This document shows positions 31,994 to 42,400 of a DNA stretch of 64,000 nt, one piece after another. The translations under genes and the position numbers were made by a program. Within the stretch, counting starts at the first letter, position 1; every line of letters starts with the position of its first letter. The notes below the pieces were generated by a model. The model was not told the origin of the DNA. It did not search any database and saw only the letters and a program-made list of their open reading frames with translations. This stretch comes from CAKZNE01 sp002695025 (GTDB lineage: Bacteria; Bacteroidota; Bacteroidia; Flavobacteriales; Schleiferiaceae). Location: contig CAJWML010000003.1 of assembly GCA_913043285.1 (NCBI GenBank), forward strand, positions 1-64,000, read 5' to 3'.

Positions 31994-33142
31994 GTGTCAC
32001 TACGCGAAAAGTACAAGACCGTCCGTCAACATACCGAAGACCTTTTAAAACCCTTGAGTACCGAAGACCATCTGGCCCAGCCCATGATGGATGTAAGTCC
32101 GCCCAAGTGGCACCTGGGGCATACTACCTGGTTCTTCGAAACCTTCATTCTTAAGAACTTCCTGGAAGATTACCAGGAGTTTGACCCTACCTTCAATTTT
32201 CTTTTCAACTCGTACTACGAAACCGTGGGCAAACGCCTGGTTCGGGACCAGCGGGGCAATATGACCCGCCCTCCCCTGGAAAACATCTACCAGTACCGGG
32301 CCTACGTCAATCAGCAGATGGACGTATACCTCTCCGGTGATCCGGATCCCAAATCGCTGGAACTCCTGGAGTTGGGCCTCAATCACGAGCAGCAACACCA
32401 GGAACTCTTCCTTACAGATTTCAAATACATCCTTGGTGTGCAACCCTTTTACCCCGTGTACCGGGAGGACTTTGAAGAATCGAAGGTAGAAAAAGGCAAG
32501 CAGGAATGGATACAGGTATGGAAAGGCACTTACAGAATAGGTTTCAAAGGGAACGGATTCTGCTTTGACAATGAAAAAGGCCGGCACCAGGTGTTCCTGC
32601 ACGATTTTGAGATCAGCAATAAACTGGTAACCAATGGTGAATACCTGGAATTTATAGAGGCAGGTGGCTACCGGGATTTTAGATACTGGCATTCGGAAGG
32701 ATGGGCATGGGTCCAGGAAAACCAGGTTGAGGCACCGCTCTACTGGGAAAAGTCGGAAGGTAAATGGCAGCACTTTACATTGGCAGGACTGAAGGATATA
32801 AACCCCGATGAGCCTCTAGCCCACATCTCCTATTACGAAGCTTACGCCTATGCTGAATGGAAAGGATTACGCCTGCCCACCGAGCAGGAATGGGAAGCGG
32901 CTAACGAACTGTTTAAATGGGGCCAGCGCTGGGAATGGACTAACTCCGCCTACCTTGCCTATCCCGGCTTTAAAAAGGAAGAAGGAGCGGTAGGTGAATA
33001 CAACGGCAAGTTCATGGTAAACCAGATGGTGCTGCGGGGTGCTTCCGTAGCCACCCCGGAAGGACACAGCCGCCCCACTTACCGGAACTTTTTTCACCCG
33101 CACCTCCGGTGGCAATTCACAGGCCTGCGCCTGGCGCGGTAA
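31994..33142 (+). CDS. egtB: Ergothioneine biosynthesis sulfoxide synthase EgtB
   Basis: A 382-residue non-haem iron enzyme that joins cysteine or gamma-glutamylcysteine to trimethylhistidine by oxidative C-S bond formation. The N-terminal DinB-like domain carries the iron-binding His residues (PPKWHLGHTTWFFETF and LNHEQQHQEL), and the C-terminal half is a formylglycine-generating-enzyme-like domain (GEYLEFIEAGGYRD, LRLPTEQEWEAA, WEWTNSAY, FHPHLRWQFTGLRLAR). The start is GTG at 31994; no ATG fits. egtD follows after 11 bp, giving the two core enzymes in one operon. No egtA, egtC or egtE is nearby. Confidence 0.92.
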   Translation: MSLREKYKTVRQHTEDLLKPLSTEDHLAQPMMDVSPPKWHLGHTTWFFETFILKNFLEDYQEFDPTFNFLFNSYYETVGKRLVRDQRGNMTRPPLENIYQYRAYVNQQMDVYLSGDPDPKSLELLELGLNHEQQHQELFLTDFKYILGVQPFYPVYREDFEESKVEKGKQEWIQVWKGTYRIGFKGNGFCFDNEKGRHQVFLHDFEISNKLVTNGEYLEFIEAGGYRDFRYWHSEGWAWVQENQVEAPLYWEKSEGKWQHFTLAGLKDINPDEPLAHISYYEAYAYAEWKGLRLPTEQEWEAANELFKWGQRWEWTNSAYLAYPGFKKEEGAVGEYNGKFMVNQMVLRGASVATPEGHSRPTYRNFFHPHLRWQFTGLRLAR

Positions 33143-33153
33143 TTCAACGGAAC

Positions 33154-34119
33154 ATGGAAACTACTACTATGAACTCTTTTAAAGAAAAATTTGCTACTGA
33201 TGTAGACCAGGGGCTTAGCAGCAATCCCAAGACTCTTCCTTCACGGTATTTTTACGATGCCCGGGGTGACAAGCTTTTCCAGGACATCATGCGTATGCCC
33301 GAATATTATCTTACTGATTGTGAGTACGAGATTCTTAACCTGCAGAAGAACGATATTTTACAGGCTGTTCAAAAAGATAGAAAGTTCAACCTGGTAGAAC
33401 TGGGTGCGGGTGATGGGTACAAGACCAAATTGTTACTGCAGCATTTCCTGGAACAAGGGGTGGATTTTGAGTATTTCCCGGTGGATATTTCCCATGACGT
33501 CCTGCTGGAGCTGGAAAACAGCCTTAAAAAACAGTTCCCGACATTAAAGGTCACCCCTTTGAATTATGAGTACTTTGAAGCACTGGAAAGGCTCAACGAC
33601 CTGGACCACTCCCCTAAGGTCATCCTTTTCCTGGGCAGCAACATCGGTAATTTCAGCCCTGAAAGAGCCCATTCTTTTTTTGCCAAGCTCAACCATACTA
33701 TGCAAGCTGGTGATGCACTGCTTAGTGGTATCGACCTCAAAAAAGATCCCCGTACCATCCTCATGGCCTATAATGACCCCACCGGCATTACCAAAGCCTT
33801 TAATATGAATTTACTGCACCGTATGAACCGGGAGTTAGGCGCCAATTTTGTGGTGGAGAATTTTGACCATTATCCCACGTATGACCCTTTTACCGGTGAG
33901 GCGCGTAGTTACCTGATGAGCACAGTGGACCAGGAAGTATACATCGCAACCCTGGATAAGACATTTAGCTTTGCTCATTCTGAGCCTGTTCATACTGAAA
34001 TATCCAGAAAATACAGCCTTAACGAGATCAATGAACTAGCCAGCCAGGCCGGTTTTAACGTACAAAAACACTTTACGGACAGCAAAGGCTATTTTGTAGA
34101 CACCCTCTGGAGAAAATAG
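33154..34119 (+). CDS. egtD: L-histidine N(alpha)-methyltransferase EgtD
   Basis: A 321-residue SAM-dependent enzyme that converts histidine to hercynine, the first step of ergothioneine synthesis. The family N-terminus is clear (LPSRYFYDARGDKLFQDIMRMPEYYLTDCEYEIL). The SAM site is LVELGAGDGYKT, with FFPVDIS-like FEYFPVDIS and ILFLGSNIGNF further on. I prefer the ATG at 33154, behind the egtB stop at 33142, over in-frame codons inside egtB; ATG 33169 is an alternative. The pair is full length and looks functional. The start of its transcript must lie upstream of egtB. Confidence 0.93.
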   Translation: METTTMNSFKEKFATDVDQGLSSNPKTLPSRYFYDARGDKLFQDIMRMPEYYLTDCEYEILNLQKNDILQAVQKDRKFNLVELGAGDGYKTKLLLQHFLEQGVDFEYFPVDISHDVLLELENSLKKQFPTLKVTPLNYEYFEALERLNDLDHSPKVILFLGSNIGNFSPERAHSFFAKLNHTMQAGDALLSGIDLKKDPRTILMAYNDPTGITKAFNMNLLHRMNRELGANFVVENFDHYPTYDPFTGEARSYLMSTVDQEVYIATLDKTFSFAHSEPVHTEISRKYSLNEINELASQAGFNVQKHFTDSKGYFVDTLWRK

Positions 34120-34177
34120 CACACGGCATGATCCATGGGTCTCGCCTTTTTAACCCGTAGCCCTTGCCAAAAAGTGC

Positions 34178-34185
34178 TACATTTG
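34178..34185 (+). promoter_or_regulatory. Bacteroidota -7 element (TACATTTG)
   Basis: TACATTTG fits TAnnTTTG exactly. Transcription would begin at about 34192, 13 bases before the TTG start of the sulfotransferase-like gene. Confidence 0.5.
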
Positions 34186-34204
34186 AGCCTCTAATGGTGA
34201 GATC

Positions 34205-34984
34205 TTGAGCGAGCCACTACCTTATCTTATGCACATTCCCAAAACTGCCGGAATGACCCTGCAGCAATTGATCCGGTGGCGGTACCCCGATCCTGAGGAA
34301 CGGCATCTGGTCTATTCACAGGATAAAGTGGAAGCAGGTTTTGAAGACCGTGATAGCTTAAAGATCGTGATGGGTCATTTTCGCTGGGGCTATCACCAGT
34401 TCAGTGACCGCCCGGCTCTCTACTATACCTTTTTACGGGAGCCGCTCAGCCACGTAATCTCACATTACCAGTACACCTTTGACTACCCGGAAAAATTCCG
34501 GAACCTGCCGGAACAGTACGACTTGCTCGCCTTTGCTGAAGGTCCTTATGGTTACAACCTGCAAACGCGATTTATAGCAGGTGTAAATGACATGAAAGGC
34601 CGCGAAAGGGAAATAGTGCAACGCGCCAAGGAACACCTGGTGCGTTACGTGGAAGTACTGGGTTTGGTGGAGCGTTTTGACGAATCCCTGCTGTTGATGA
34701 AAGAGCCCCTGGGCCTTAAAAGGATCTACTATCAAACCCAAAATGAAGGTAAAGCCCGAAAGAAATTCACCCCTTCAGCGGAAGAATTGGAAAAGTTAAA
34801 GGAGATCAATAAATACGACCTGGAACTGTACGAATTTGGCAAACAGTTATTTGAAGCCCAGCTTAATAAAAACCGGGACCTGGCGGAACGCACGCGTCAG
34901 TTCAGGCTCCGCAATCACTGGTTCTGGAAACTGAATCCTGCCTATACCCGTCTTAAGGTTGCCCTGGGTCTCGCGAAATCCTGA
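34205..34984 (+). CDS. Sulfotransferase family 2-like protein
   Basis: A 259-residue cytoplasmic protein. YLMHIPKTAGMTLQQLIRWR near the N-terminus is the 5'-phosphosulfate-binding loop (IPKTAGTS-like) of sulfotransferase family 2, and FLREPLSHVISHY is the 3'-phosphate-binding region (RxPxxRxxS-like). Such enzymes transfer sulfate from PAPS to glycans or lipids; the acceptor is unknown. The start is TTG 34205, or ATG 34229 if the first eight residues are dispensable. The 3' end overlaps the convergent symporter gene by 32 bases. Confidence 0.82.
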   Translation: MSEPLPYLMHIPKTAGMTLQQLIRWRYPDPEERHLVYSQDKVEAGFEDRDSLKIVMGHFRWGYHQFSDRPALYYTFLREPLSHVISHYQYTFDYPEKFRNLPEQYDLLAFAEGPYGYNLQTRFIAGVNDMKGREREIVQRAKEHLVRYVEVLGLVERFDESLLLMKEPLGLKRIYYQTQNEGKARKKFTPSAEELEKLKEINKYDLELYEFGKQLFEAQLNKNRDLAERTRQFRLRNHWFWKLNPAYTRLKVALGLAKS

Positions 34985-36674
34985 ATGCCTGGAAGAGAAC
35001 GGCCAGCACTACCACCAGCACACAACCTATCACGTTGTACCATAAATATTCCACATCAAAAATACGGAAGAAGGGTAGGTCCATCTGACGGCCAAAGTGA
35101 ATAGCCAGCACACAGAGTTCGGCAATAATGGCGCTCCAGAAAACCGCTGAGGCTTTGATCCACTTGATAAAGAAAGCCACCACGAATATGCCCAGAATGG
35201 TTCCATAGAATAATGACCCTAACAGGTTTACCATTTCTATGAGGTTGTCAAACAAGCTGGCACTAAGGGCAAAGCCTATGGCCAGGGCGCCCCACAAAAC
35301 GGTAAGCAGGCGCGACATCCATATTTGTTGCTTTTCAGAGGCTTCACGCCTGAAAAGCCTGCGGTAAAAGTCAACCGAGGTAGTAGTGGCTAAAGCATTC
35401 AACTCTCCGGACGTGCTGGACATAGCCGCTGAAAAGATCAGTGCAATGATCAATCCTATCACTCCTATAGGGAGGTAATCCATCACAAAGGTTAGGAAAA
35501 CGTAGTTGGTATCCTTGATCTTGAAATCCGGGTCCGTTTCCAGCAGTAATTCTTTTACCTCCTGGCGGATCCCTGCGTCCTCCTGCAGTTCCGCACGGAA
35601 TTTTTCCCGGGCCATTGCAGCATCTCCATTACCGGCCAGAGCATCGGAATAATCCTGCCGGGCCGCTTGCAATTCAAGATAGTTAGCATCATACTTTGCC
35701 TGTATCTCATCCTTTTGTTCTGCATAGGAGGTATCCAGACCCTCCAAAGCTGTTTCATTGAAAAAAACGGGTGGCTTTACGTAGAGGTAAAAAACAAACA
35801 CCAGCACCCCGGTAAACAATATGAACAGTTGCATGGGGATTTTCAGCATAGCATTGAACATCAGGCCTAAACGGCTTTCTTTGATGTTGCGCCCGGTAAG
35901 GTAGCGTTGTACCTGGCTTTGATCAGTACCAAAATAACTAAGCGCCAGAAACAAACCTCCCGTAAGGCCAGACCAAACGGTATACCGTTCATTCAGGTTC
36001 CAGTCAAAATCCAGGATCTCCAGGCGCCCCACCGAACCGGCCAGATGCATGGCATTGCCAAAAGAAGTAAAATCGCCTATCTTAAAAAGCAAGATCCCAA
36101 AAGCGAGGACCATCCCCAGTAAAATGATCGCCATCTGCCATTTTTGAGTAAGACTTACCGCCTTGGAGCCTCCGCTAACGGTGTAAATGATCACCAGCAA
36201 ACCCACAAAGAGATTGGTAAAATTGAGGTTCCAGCCCAATATGCTGGATAATATGATAGCCGGGGCATAAATGGTAAGCCCGGCTGCCAGACCTCGCTGC
36301 ACCAGGAAAAGGAAGGCAGCCAGCAAACGGGTTTTCAGGTCAAAACGACTTTCCAGGTATTCATAGGCCGTGTAAACCTTAAGGCGGTAATAGATCGGTA
36401 TAATAAAGGCAGATATGATAATAAGTGCCAGTGGCAACCCAAAATAGAACTGTACAAAGCGAAGTCCTTTCTCATAACCCAGCCCGGGGGCACTCAGAAA
36501 AGTAATGGCACTGGCCTGGGTAGCCATTACGGACAGGCCGATGGTAAGCCAGTTCATTTCATTGCCGCCCCGCAGATAATCATCAGCGGTTTGTGCCTTG
36601 CGGGTACGCCAGGTGCCATAGCCTACAATCGTAAATAAGGTACCGAAAAGTACGATCCAGTCAATAGTACTCAT
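34953..36674 (-). CDS. Sodium:solute symporter (SSS family)
   Basis: A 573-residue membrane protein with about 13 transmembrane segments. The N-terminal part is typical of SSS carriers (DDYLRGGNEMNWLTIGLSVMATQASAITFLSAPG; ALSYFGTDQSQVQRYLTG). A hydrophilic, coiled-coil-like insertion of about 75 residues (SYAEQKDEIQAKYDANYLEL and following) lies between two membrane segments, as seen in Bacteroidota relatives. The substrate, carried with Na+, cannot be read from sequence. Its ATG overlaps the stop of a 37-codon membrane-protein gene, which in turn overlaps the PIG-L deacetylase gene, so the carrier may import a product of the deacetylase. Confidence 0.9.
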   Translation of the reverse strand: MSTIDWIVLFGTLFTIVGYGTWRTRKAQTADDYLRGGNEMNWLTIGLSVMATQASAITFLSAPGLGYEKGLRFVQFYFGLPLALIIISAFIIPIYYRLKVYTAYEYLESRFDLKTRLLAAFLFLVQRGLAAGLTIYAPAIILSSILGWNLNFTNLFVGLLVIIYTVSGGSKAVSLTQKWQMAIILLGMVLAFGILLFKIGDFTSFGNAMHLAGSVGRLEILDFDWNLNERYTVWSGLTGGLFLALSYFGTDQSQVQRYLTGRNIKESRLGLMFNAMLKIPMQLFILFTGVLVFVFYLYVKPPVFFNETALEGLDTSYAEQKDEIQAKYDANYLELQAARQDYSDALAGNGDAAMAREKFRAELQEDAGIRQEVKELLLETDPDFKIKDTNYVFLTFVMDYLPIGVIGLIIALIFSAAMSSTSGELNALATTTSVDFYRRLFRREASEKQQIWMSRLLTVLWGALAIGFALSASLFDNLIEMVNLLGSLFYGTILGIFVVAFFIKWIKASAVFWSAIIAELCVLAIHFGRQMDLPFFRIFDVEYLWYNVIGCVLVVVLAVLFQAFRISRDPGQP

Positions 36675-36784
36675 ACGGTATACTGCTGGGTGATGAAATA
36701 ATAAATGACCAGTTGCAACAACAGCACCAGCAACACTACAGTATACAGCTGCTTCCAGTTTTTAAAGAACCTAGGGTTGCTCAT
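36671..36784 (-). CDS. 37-residue single-span membrane protein between PIG-L and the symporter
   Basis: A complete short gene on the minus strand: ATG at 36784, stop TGA at 36673-36671. The product begins MSNPRFFKNWKQLYTVV and continues with one hydrophobic helix of about 20 residues (VVLLVLLLQLVIYYF), ending ITQQYTV. A positively charged N-terminal segment before the helix predicts a cytoplasmic N-terminus. Its start lies 14 bases inside the PIG-L gene and its stop overlaps the symporter ATG (ATGA), so translation of all three is coupled. It may be an accessory subunit of the symporter; this is inference. Confidence 0.72.
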   Translation of the reverse strand: MSNPRFFKNWKQLYTVVLLVLLLQLVIYYFITQQYTV

Positions 36785-39239
36785 CAGATACCGGATTAGT
36801 ATAGCTCAATATATTCGCCATCAGCCGGTAAGCACCGGGAACTCCGGCCGGCAACTCCCTGAAAAACGAAATTCCCGTATAAATGAAGGAGCCCTTTCCG
36901 TAGTTACCGATCAACAGCCCTCCGTCACGGCTGGGTTCATCTTTATCATGCCAGCCAAGAGGAGCTTCATAAGCCTCATCCCAGGTACCGGCAAAATAAA
37001 GGCCGCGTTCCTGAACCCATCCCTCAAAATCACTTTTATCCAATACGTTGGGTGTATGGAATAGAGCATGTTCCGGCTTAAGGAATACCGGATCCGCATC
37101 TTCCTCCGTTACCCTTTCACGGCTAAGTTCAAAGGGATACGGACCAATGTCCTGTGAAAGCAAATCCCGTGAACGGGTATTGTACTGCACCACATAATTA
37201 CCTCCGTTCTTTACATACTCCATCAATATGGGTTTTACGCCCGGTAACCAGTCTTCAGTATTGTACGCCCGGATACCGGTAACAATAGCTTTGTAATTAC
37301 TGAGATCCCTCGTGGTGAGCAGTTCCTTGTCCAGGATATCCACTTCGTAGCCCATACGGGCAATGGCTTCCGCCACATTATCACCTGCTCCGGGTATGTA
37401 TCCCACCAGGGCACCCTTTTTCTTCAGGTCCAGTTTAATGAGATCCAACTTGAGTTCTTTAAATACGGACTGCTTTTCAATATGCCCGTAATCCAGTTCC
37501 GCCAGGCTGTAGAGTTTTTCAGATCCGTTATACGTAAGATTAAGGGATTGTGTTTGGGCATTCTCCATTGGGCTTATCTCAACGGGGTATACAAAGGTCT
37601 GTCCCGCTTTATCAGCTTCCAGCTTGATCTGAGAAGGGCTCACCATCCATCCTTCAGCCTTCAGGTCTATAGTTCCTCCCTGTCCGTTAAAATGCCGCAC
37701 CACCACGTTTACAGTTTGGGGTTTATCCTTAAAAAACACCAGGTTGTCCTGTTCAATGGAAGCTACCACCGGAGGTACCACTACTACGGGTCGGATGATC
37801 TCTCCTTCCACCCGGTTGGAAAATTTATAGCGGGCCGGTACCTTATAGCTCAACAACTGATCGCCTACCCGTAAAAAAACGTCTATATGAATGGAGGGAT
37901 CATTCTCCGGCTTGCCGATCATCTTCATATCCTTTACCTGATAGAGATTCTCAAATTCATGCACCAGCCAATAGGGCTGTGAAAGATCAGCCGCTACTAC
38001 CGATTCCAGTTTTACCGAATAGATATCGTTAACCGGCAGGGCCTTATTTACATCTTCCTTTTGAGACCGCCATTCTATATGATCCAGGCTGATAGTTTCC
38101 TCCAGGGCAGATCGTTGCAGTATTTTCACTTCCAGCTCCAGCTTTTCTCCCCGGCTTACAAATTCCCTTTCGCTTAGGGCTTCCAGGTGAAGGCCCAGCA
38201 TATCCTTCAATATACGATCGGTTTCTTCACGGAAGTAGGCCCGCTTGGCATCATCCTTTATGGCAACAGAAGCTTTGCGTAGCTCCAGCATGGTTGGCAC
38301 TGACTTCTGAGGGTCCATGGCATCGTAATCCCGGATGATCTTTTGCAGGAGCTTATCCCCCTCCTTAAAGCCGAAACGCTCCCAACTGGTGGAAATGCCT
38401 TCAAAAAGATTGGTTTGTGCCTTTTCACCAGCCAGGTACATCAGGTATTCCGCTTGCTGTCCACGATCAACAGACACTCCGAACCCTTGACTCTTATGCT
38501 GTGTCCGGCTCATGGACGCCAGCTCATTATACGAAGTACCCAAAAGCGAACTATACCCTCCCACCTCAGCGCTCAGGTACTGATCATCCACTTTAGCCAG
38601 ACTGTCCAGCTTAGGGTTCCACCAGGTACTGGCGTTCCAGTAAATACGTTTAGGCTGCCAGGTATCCACTCTCTCCAGTTGCTCCGGAAAAGCATCCGGA
38701 TCGGCAGCTGATTTAAAAGCCTCAATACCCAACATAGCAGAAGCTGTATGGTGACCGTGGCCACCTCTTGAGTCAGGCGGGAAACGGGTGATGATCACAT
38801 CCGGCCTGAACTTGCGAATAACATACACCACATCCGAAAGGACGGCCTTACGGTCCCATTTCTCCAAAGTCTCATCCGCGGTTTTAGAATATCCAAAATC
38901 CACCGCACGTGAAAAGAACTGTTCGCCTCCGTCAATCCTGCGGGCATGCAGGAGTTCCTGTGTGCGCAACACTCCCAGTTCGGGCCCCAGCTCCTTACCG
39001 ATCAGGTTCTGCCCACCATCACCACGGGTAAGAGAAAGGTAAGCCGTACGGGCTCCGTAGCCGTTAGTGAGCCAGGATATCATGCGGGTGTTCTCATCAT
39101 CCGGGTGAGCAGCCAGGTACAGCACGGTAGTACTATTCCTGAGTTTATAAAGATCATGCAGGATACGGGATGACTGGGCATGTAGCTTATGAGCTACCAA
39201 AAAGAAAAAGAGGATACCGCAATAAAATTTGAATTTCAT
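36771..39239 (-). CDS. Secreted PIG-L/LmbE family deacetylase with extra C-terminal domains
   Basis: An 822-residue exported protein. Signal peptide at residues 1-21 (ends KLHAQ). The PIG-L domain (about 30-290) has the metal-binding AHPDDE, LSLTRGDGG and SRGGHGHHTA motifs of zinc-dependent N-acetylglucosaminyl deacetylases. Residues 350-650 are beta-rich linkers, and residues 650-815 resemble a class I amidotransferase-like/ThuA-type flavodoxin fold (DILDKELLTTRDLSNYKAIV, EYVKNGGNYVVQYN). It probably removes acetyl groups from an extracellular or periplasmic sugar or glycoconjugate. It is the first gene of an operon with a 37-residue membrane protein and a symporter, divergent from the S8 protease. 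Confidence 0.87.
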   Translation of the reverse strand: MKFKFYCGILFFFLVAHKLHAQSSRILHDLYKLRNSTTVLYLAAHPDDENTRMISWLTNGYGARTAYLSLTRGDGGQNLIGKELGPELGVLRTQELLHARRIDGGEQFFSRAVDFGYSKTADETLEKWDRKAVLSDVVYVIRKFRPDVIITRFPPDSRGGHGHHTASAMLGIEAFKSAADPDAFPEQLERVDTWQPKRIYWNASTWWNPKLDSLAKVDDQYLSAEVGGYSSLLGTSYNELASMSRTQHKSQGFGVSVDRGQQAEYLMYLAGEKAQTNLFEGISTSWERFGFKEGDKLLQKIIRDYDAMDPQKSVPTMLELRKASVAIKDDAKRAYFREETDRILKDMLGLHLEALSEREFVSRGEKLELEVKILQRSALEETISLDHIEWRSQKEDVNKALPVNDIYSVKLESVVAADLSQPYWLVHEFENLYQVKDMKMIGKPENDPSIHIDVFLRVGDQLLSYKVPARYKFSNRVEGEIIRPVVVVPPVVASIEQDNLVFFKDKPQTVNVVVRHFNGQGGTIDLKAEGWMVSPSQIKLEADKAGQTFVYPVEISPMENAQTQSLNLTYNGSEKLYSLAELDYGHIEKQSVFKELKLDLIKLDLKKKGALVGYIPGAGDNVAEAIARMGYEVDILDKELLTTRDLSNYKAIVTGIRAYNTEDWLPGVKPILMEYVKNGGNYVVQYNTRSRDLLSQDIGPYPFELSRERVTEEDADPVFLKPEHALFHTPNVLDKSDFEGWVQERGLYFAGTWDEAYEAPLGWHDKDEPSRDGGLLIGNYGKGSFIYTGISFFRELPAGVPGAYRLMANILSYTNPVSDEQP

Positions 39240-39410
39240 GAAGAGCTATTTGTTTTCGGCAGTCAAAAATAGGAATCATAGGGAGGTTTTAAGGGGCCAA
39301 CCAGGAGAATTGTGGTTATTATCAATATGTTCTATCAAAGATTTGAACGGTCAACCTCAAATCTTCGTTAAATAGATGTTAATTTTAACGCTTCCTAAAA
39401 TCATAATTGG

Positions 39411-42400
39411 ATGAAAAAACTGCTACTAACCGGGTGCCTTTGCACCGGTATGATCGTGAATCTCCTTGCCCAGGAGAAACAAGAACAGGCCTACCCCGTA
39501 TTACTTACCAATTTTACCCTGCACTATAATGGCAACGAAAATATAAAGGACGCCCCGCGCCCGGGTTCGGCAGAAATTGTGAACGGTCATGTATACCGCA
39601 TTATCCAGTTAAAAGGAATTCATTTAGGCCCTTCAGACTTAGGCTTTGAAGCCCTGCAGTATCTGCCTAAACACGCTTTTATAGTACGTATACCGGTAAA
39701 GAACTATGATGCCGTAAAACAAAGCGTGTACGCCCGGGGAGGATGGATGTCACTGATCAGCCCGGAAATGAAACTTTCCAAACGCCTGTACCAGGATAAT
39801 ATCCCGGAATGGGCCTGGACTGGTAACGGTAATTTCAAAGCATGGATCACCTATTTTAAGGATCTGGGTCACGAAGATGTGCGCCAACGGCTTACCCGCT
39901 ACGGATATACGATTTTGGAAGAACAGGCTTCTGATCACCGCTTTATGGTAAGCATACCAGCCGAAGCCGTAGATCCAACAGCTGCCCTTCCCTTTGTTTC
40001 CCATTTGCAGGAAATGGAAGACCCCGGCCACCCGGAAAACTATACCGCCCGCACCAACCACCGGGTAAATACATTGCAGTCTTCGTACCCCGGTGCTCCG
40101 GACTATGACGGTAGCGGTGTGGTAGTGGGTATTGGAGACGATGGGGAGATCGGCCCGCACATCGATTATAAAGGTCGCCTCACCCAAAACGCAGGTAATT
40201 CCAGCGGTGACCATGGCGATCACGTGGCCGGAACGGTGTTCGGAGCGGGAAACCTCAACCCGCGTGGAAGAGGAATGGCCCCGGGGGCAGAGGTATATTA
40301 TCAAAACTACCCCACCAACCTGCAAACTGTAGACAACAATTATGACAATTTAGGAGTGCGTATCACCAACAGCTCCTACTCCAATGGCTGTAACGATGGC
40401 TATACCAACTTTACCCAGCAAATGGATCAGGATATACTGGACAACCCTACCCTGCTTCACGTTTTCTCAGCAGGTAATGATGGTAGCAGCAATTGTAATT
40501 ACGGTGCCGGCCCGGGCTGGGGAAATGTGACCGGGGGTCACAAAATTGCCAAGAATGTACTTACCGTAGCCAACCTAAGCCGTGAGGATGTATTGTCTGG
40601 TTCCAGCAGCCGCGGCCCCGCCAGTGATGGCCGTATAAAGCCCGATATTGCAGCGGTAGGAAGCAGTGTTTTCAGCACCTCCGATCCCAACACCTACGTA
40701 GTGAAATCCGGTACTTCCATGTCATCTCCCGGAACAGCCGGAACAGCGGCTGTACTGTACCAGGCCATGCGGGATAAAAACTCTGGCAATGATCCTGAAT
40801 CAGGCCTTTTGAAAGCTATTATGCAAAACTCCGCGGATGACTTGGGTCAGCCTGGGCCTGATTTCCTGTATGGTTACGGACGCCTTAATGCCCGCAGGGC
40901 TTATAAGATCATCAATAACCAAAACTATTTTATAGATAGTGTTACGGACGGAAACTCAAAGAGCTTCCAGATTGTAGCCCCTGCCAATACCGCTCAAGTG
41001 AAAATTATGCTGTACTGGCCGGACCTCCCTGCTTCTACCAGCGCAGCCAGGGCTATTGTGAATGACCTTGACCTTGAGGTACTACATGGTGGCACTACCC
41101 TCCTGCCCTGGGTACTGGACCCTACACCAAACCCCGCCAACTTAAATTCACCTGCGGTACAGGCCCGTGATTCACTGAATAATATGGAGCAGGTAACCAT
41201 TACCAATCCATCCGGGAATATTGATATCAACGTTACAGGTTTTAATGTACCGGGAATGGGCCAAAAGTTTTATGTGGTATATGAATTTATTGAAGACGAA
41301 GTAATCCTTACCTATCCCTTGGGTGGGGAAGGATTCGTTCCCGGTGAAACAGAATACATACGCTGGGATGCTCCTTCTGACGCAGGTAACTTCAGCCTGG
41401 AATACTCGGCTGACGGAGGACTCAACTGGCAGGTGATCAATAACAGCATTGGAGCCGGAAGGAGATATGAAACCTGGGTTGTACCGGACAGCGCTGGCAG
41501 TACTTATAAAATCAGGGTAAGCCGCAACGGGAAATCTTCCGAAACCCCAGGAACCTTCACCATTATTGACGTTCCGAAAAATATCAACGTACCTCGTTCC
41601 TGCCCTGACTCACTCCTGATCAGTTGGGACCCGGTGCCGGGTGCCATTGGTTATATTGTTTACCGACTGGGAGCCAGGTATATGGACTCCGTTGGTACCA
41701 CTACGTTTACTTCTATGAATGTGGCTCCCTCCAACCCCTTCCAGGAAGACTGGCTGAGCGTTGCGGCTATAGCACCCGGAAACAATGTGGGACAGAGAGC
41801 TATCGCTATCCAGAAACCCCAGGGAATTTTTAACTGTGGGGTGGTAGAAGATCTTAAATTAACCAAAGTGGTATCTCCGCCCACTGGTGCCTTTCCAGAT
41901 TGTTACAATCTTATCAACGTGCCGGTTACGGTGCGCGTACAGAACAGCGGACGCAATCCCGTTTCAAACTTCCAGTTGGCCTACAGTTTTGACAACGGTC
42001 CGGCCACTTTCGCTACTGTAAATAGCACCATTGCTCCGGGCGGTTTCCTGGATTACACTTTTCCGGGATCTTCACTTACCCTCTTGTCCAATCATACCAT
42101 CCAGGTGGTATGCATCTATGCTAATGATGAAAACGCATACAATGACACCTTGAGCGGTAATATTCAAACGTATACCGGCTCTACTGTAACCATTCCTTAT
42201 ACCCAGAACTTTGAAAGTTTTTCCTCCTGTGGGACCAACTCCAACTGTGAACAAACATTTTGTACGCTCACCAGTGGCTGGTATAACCCTGCCAACGGAT
42301 TTTCGGATGATATTGACTGGCGCACCAATAATGGTCCCACTCCGTCCAATCAAACCGGCCCTTCAGTAGACCATAATCCCGGCACGGGTACAGGCAATTA

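Noticed and set aside
32045..32773. A 242-codon minus-strand frame opposite egtB
   Set aside because: It lies wholly within egtB on the other strand and has no domain features.
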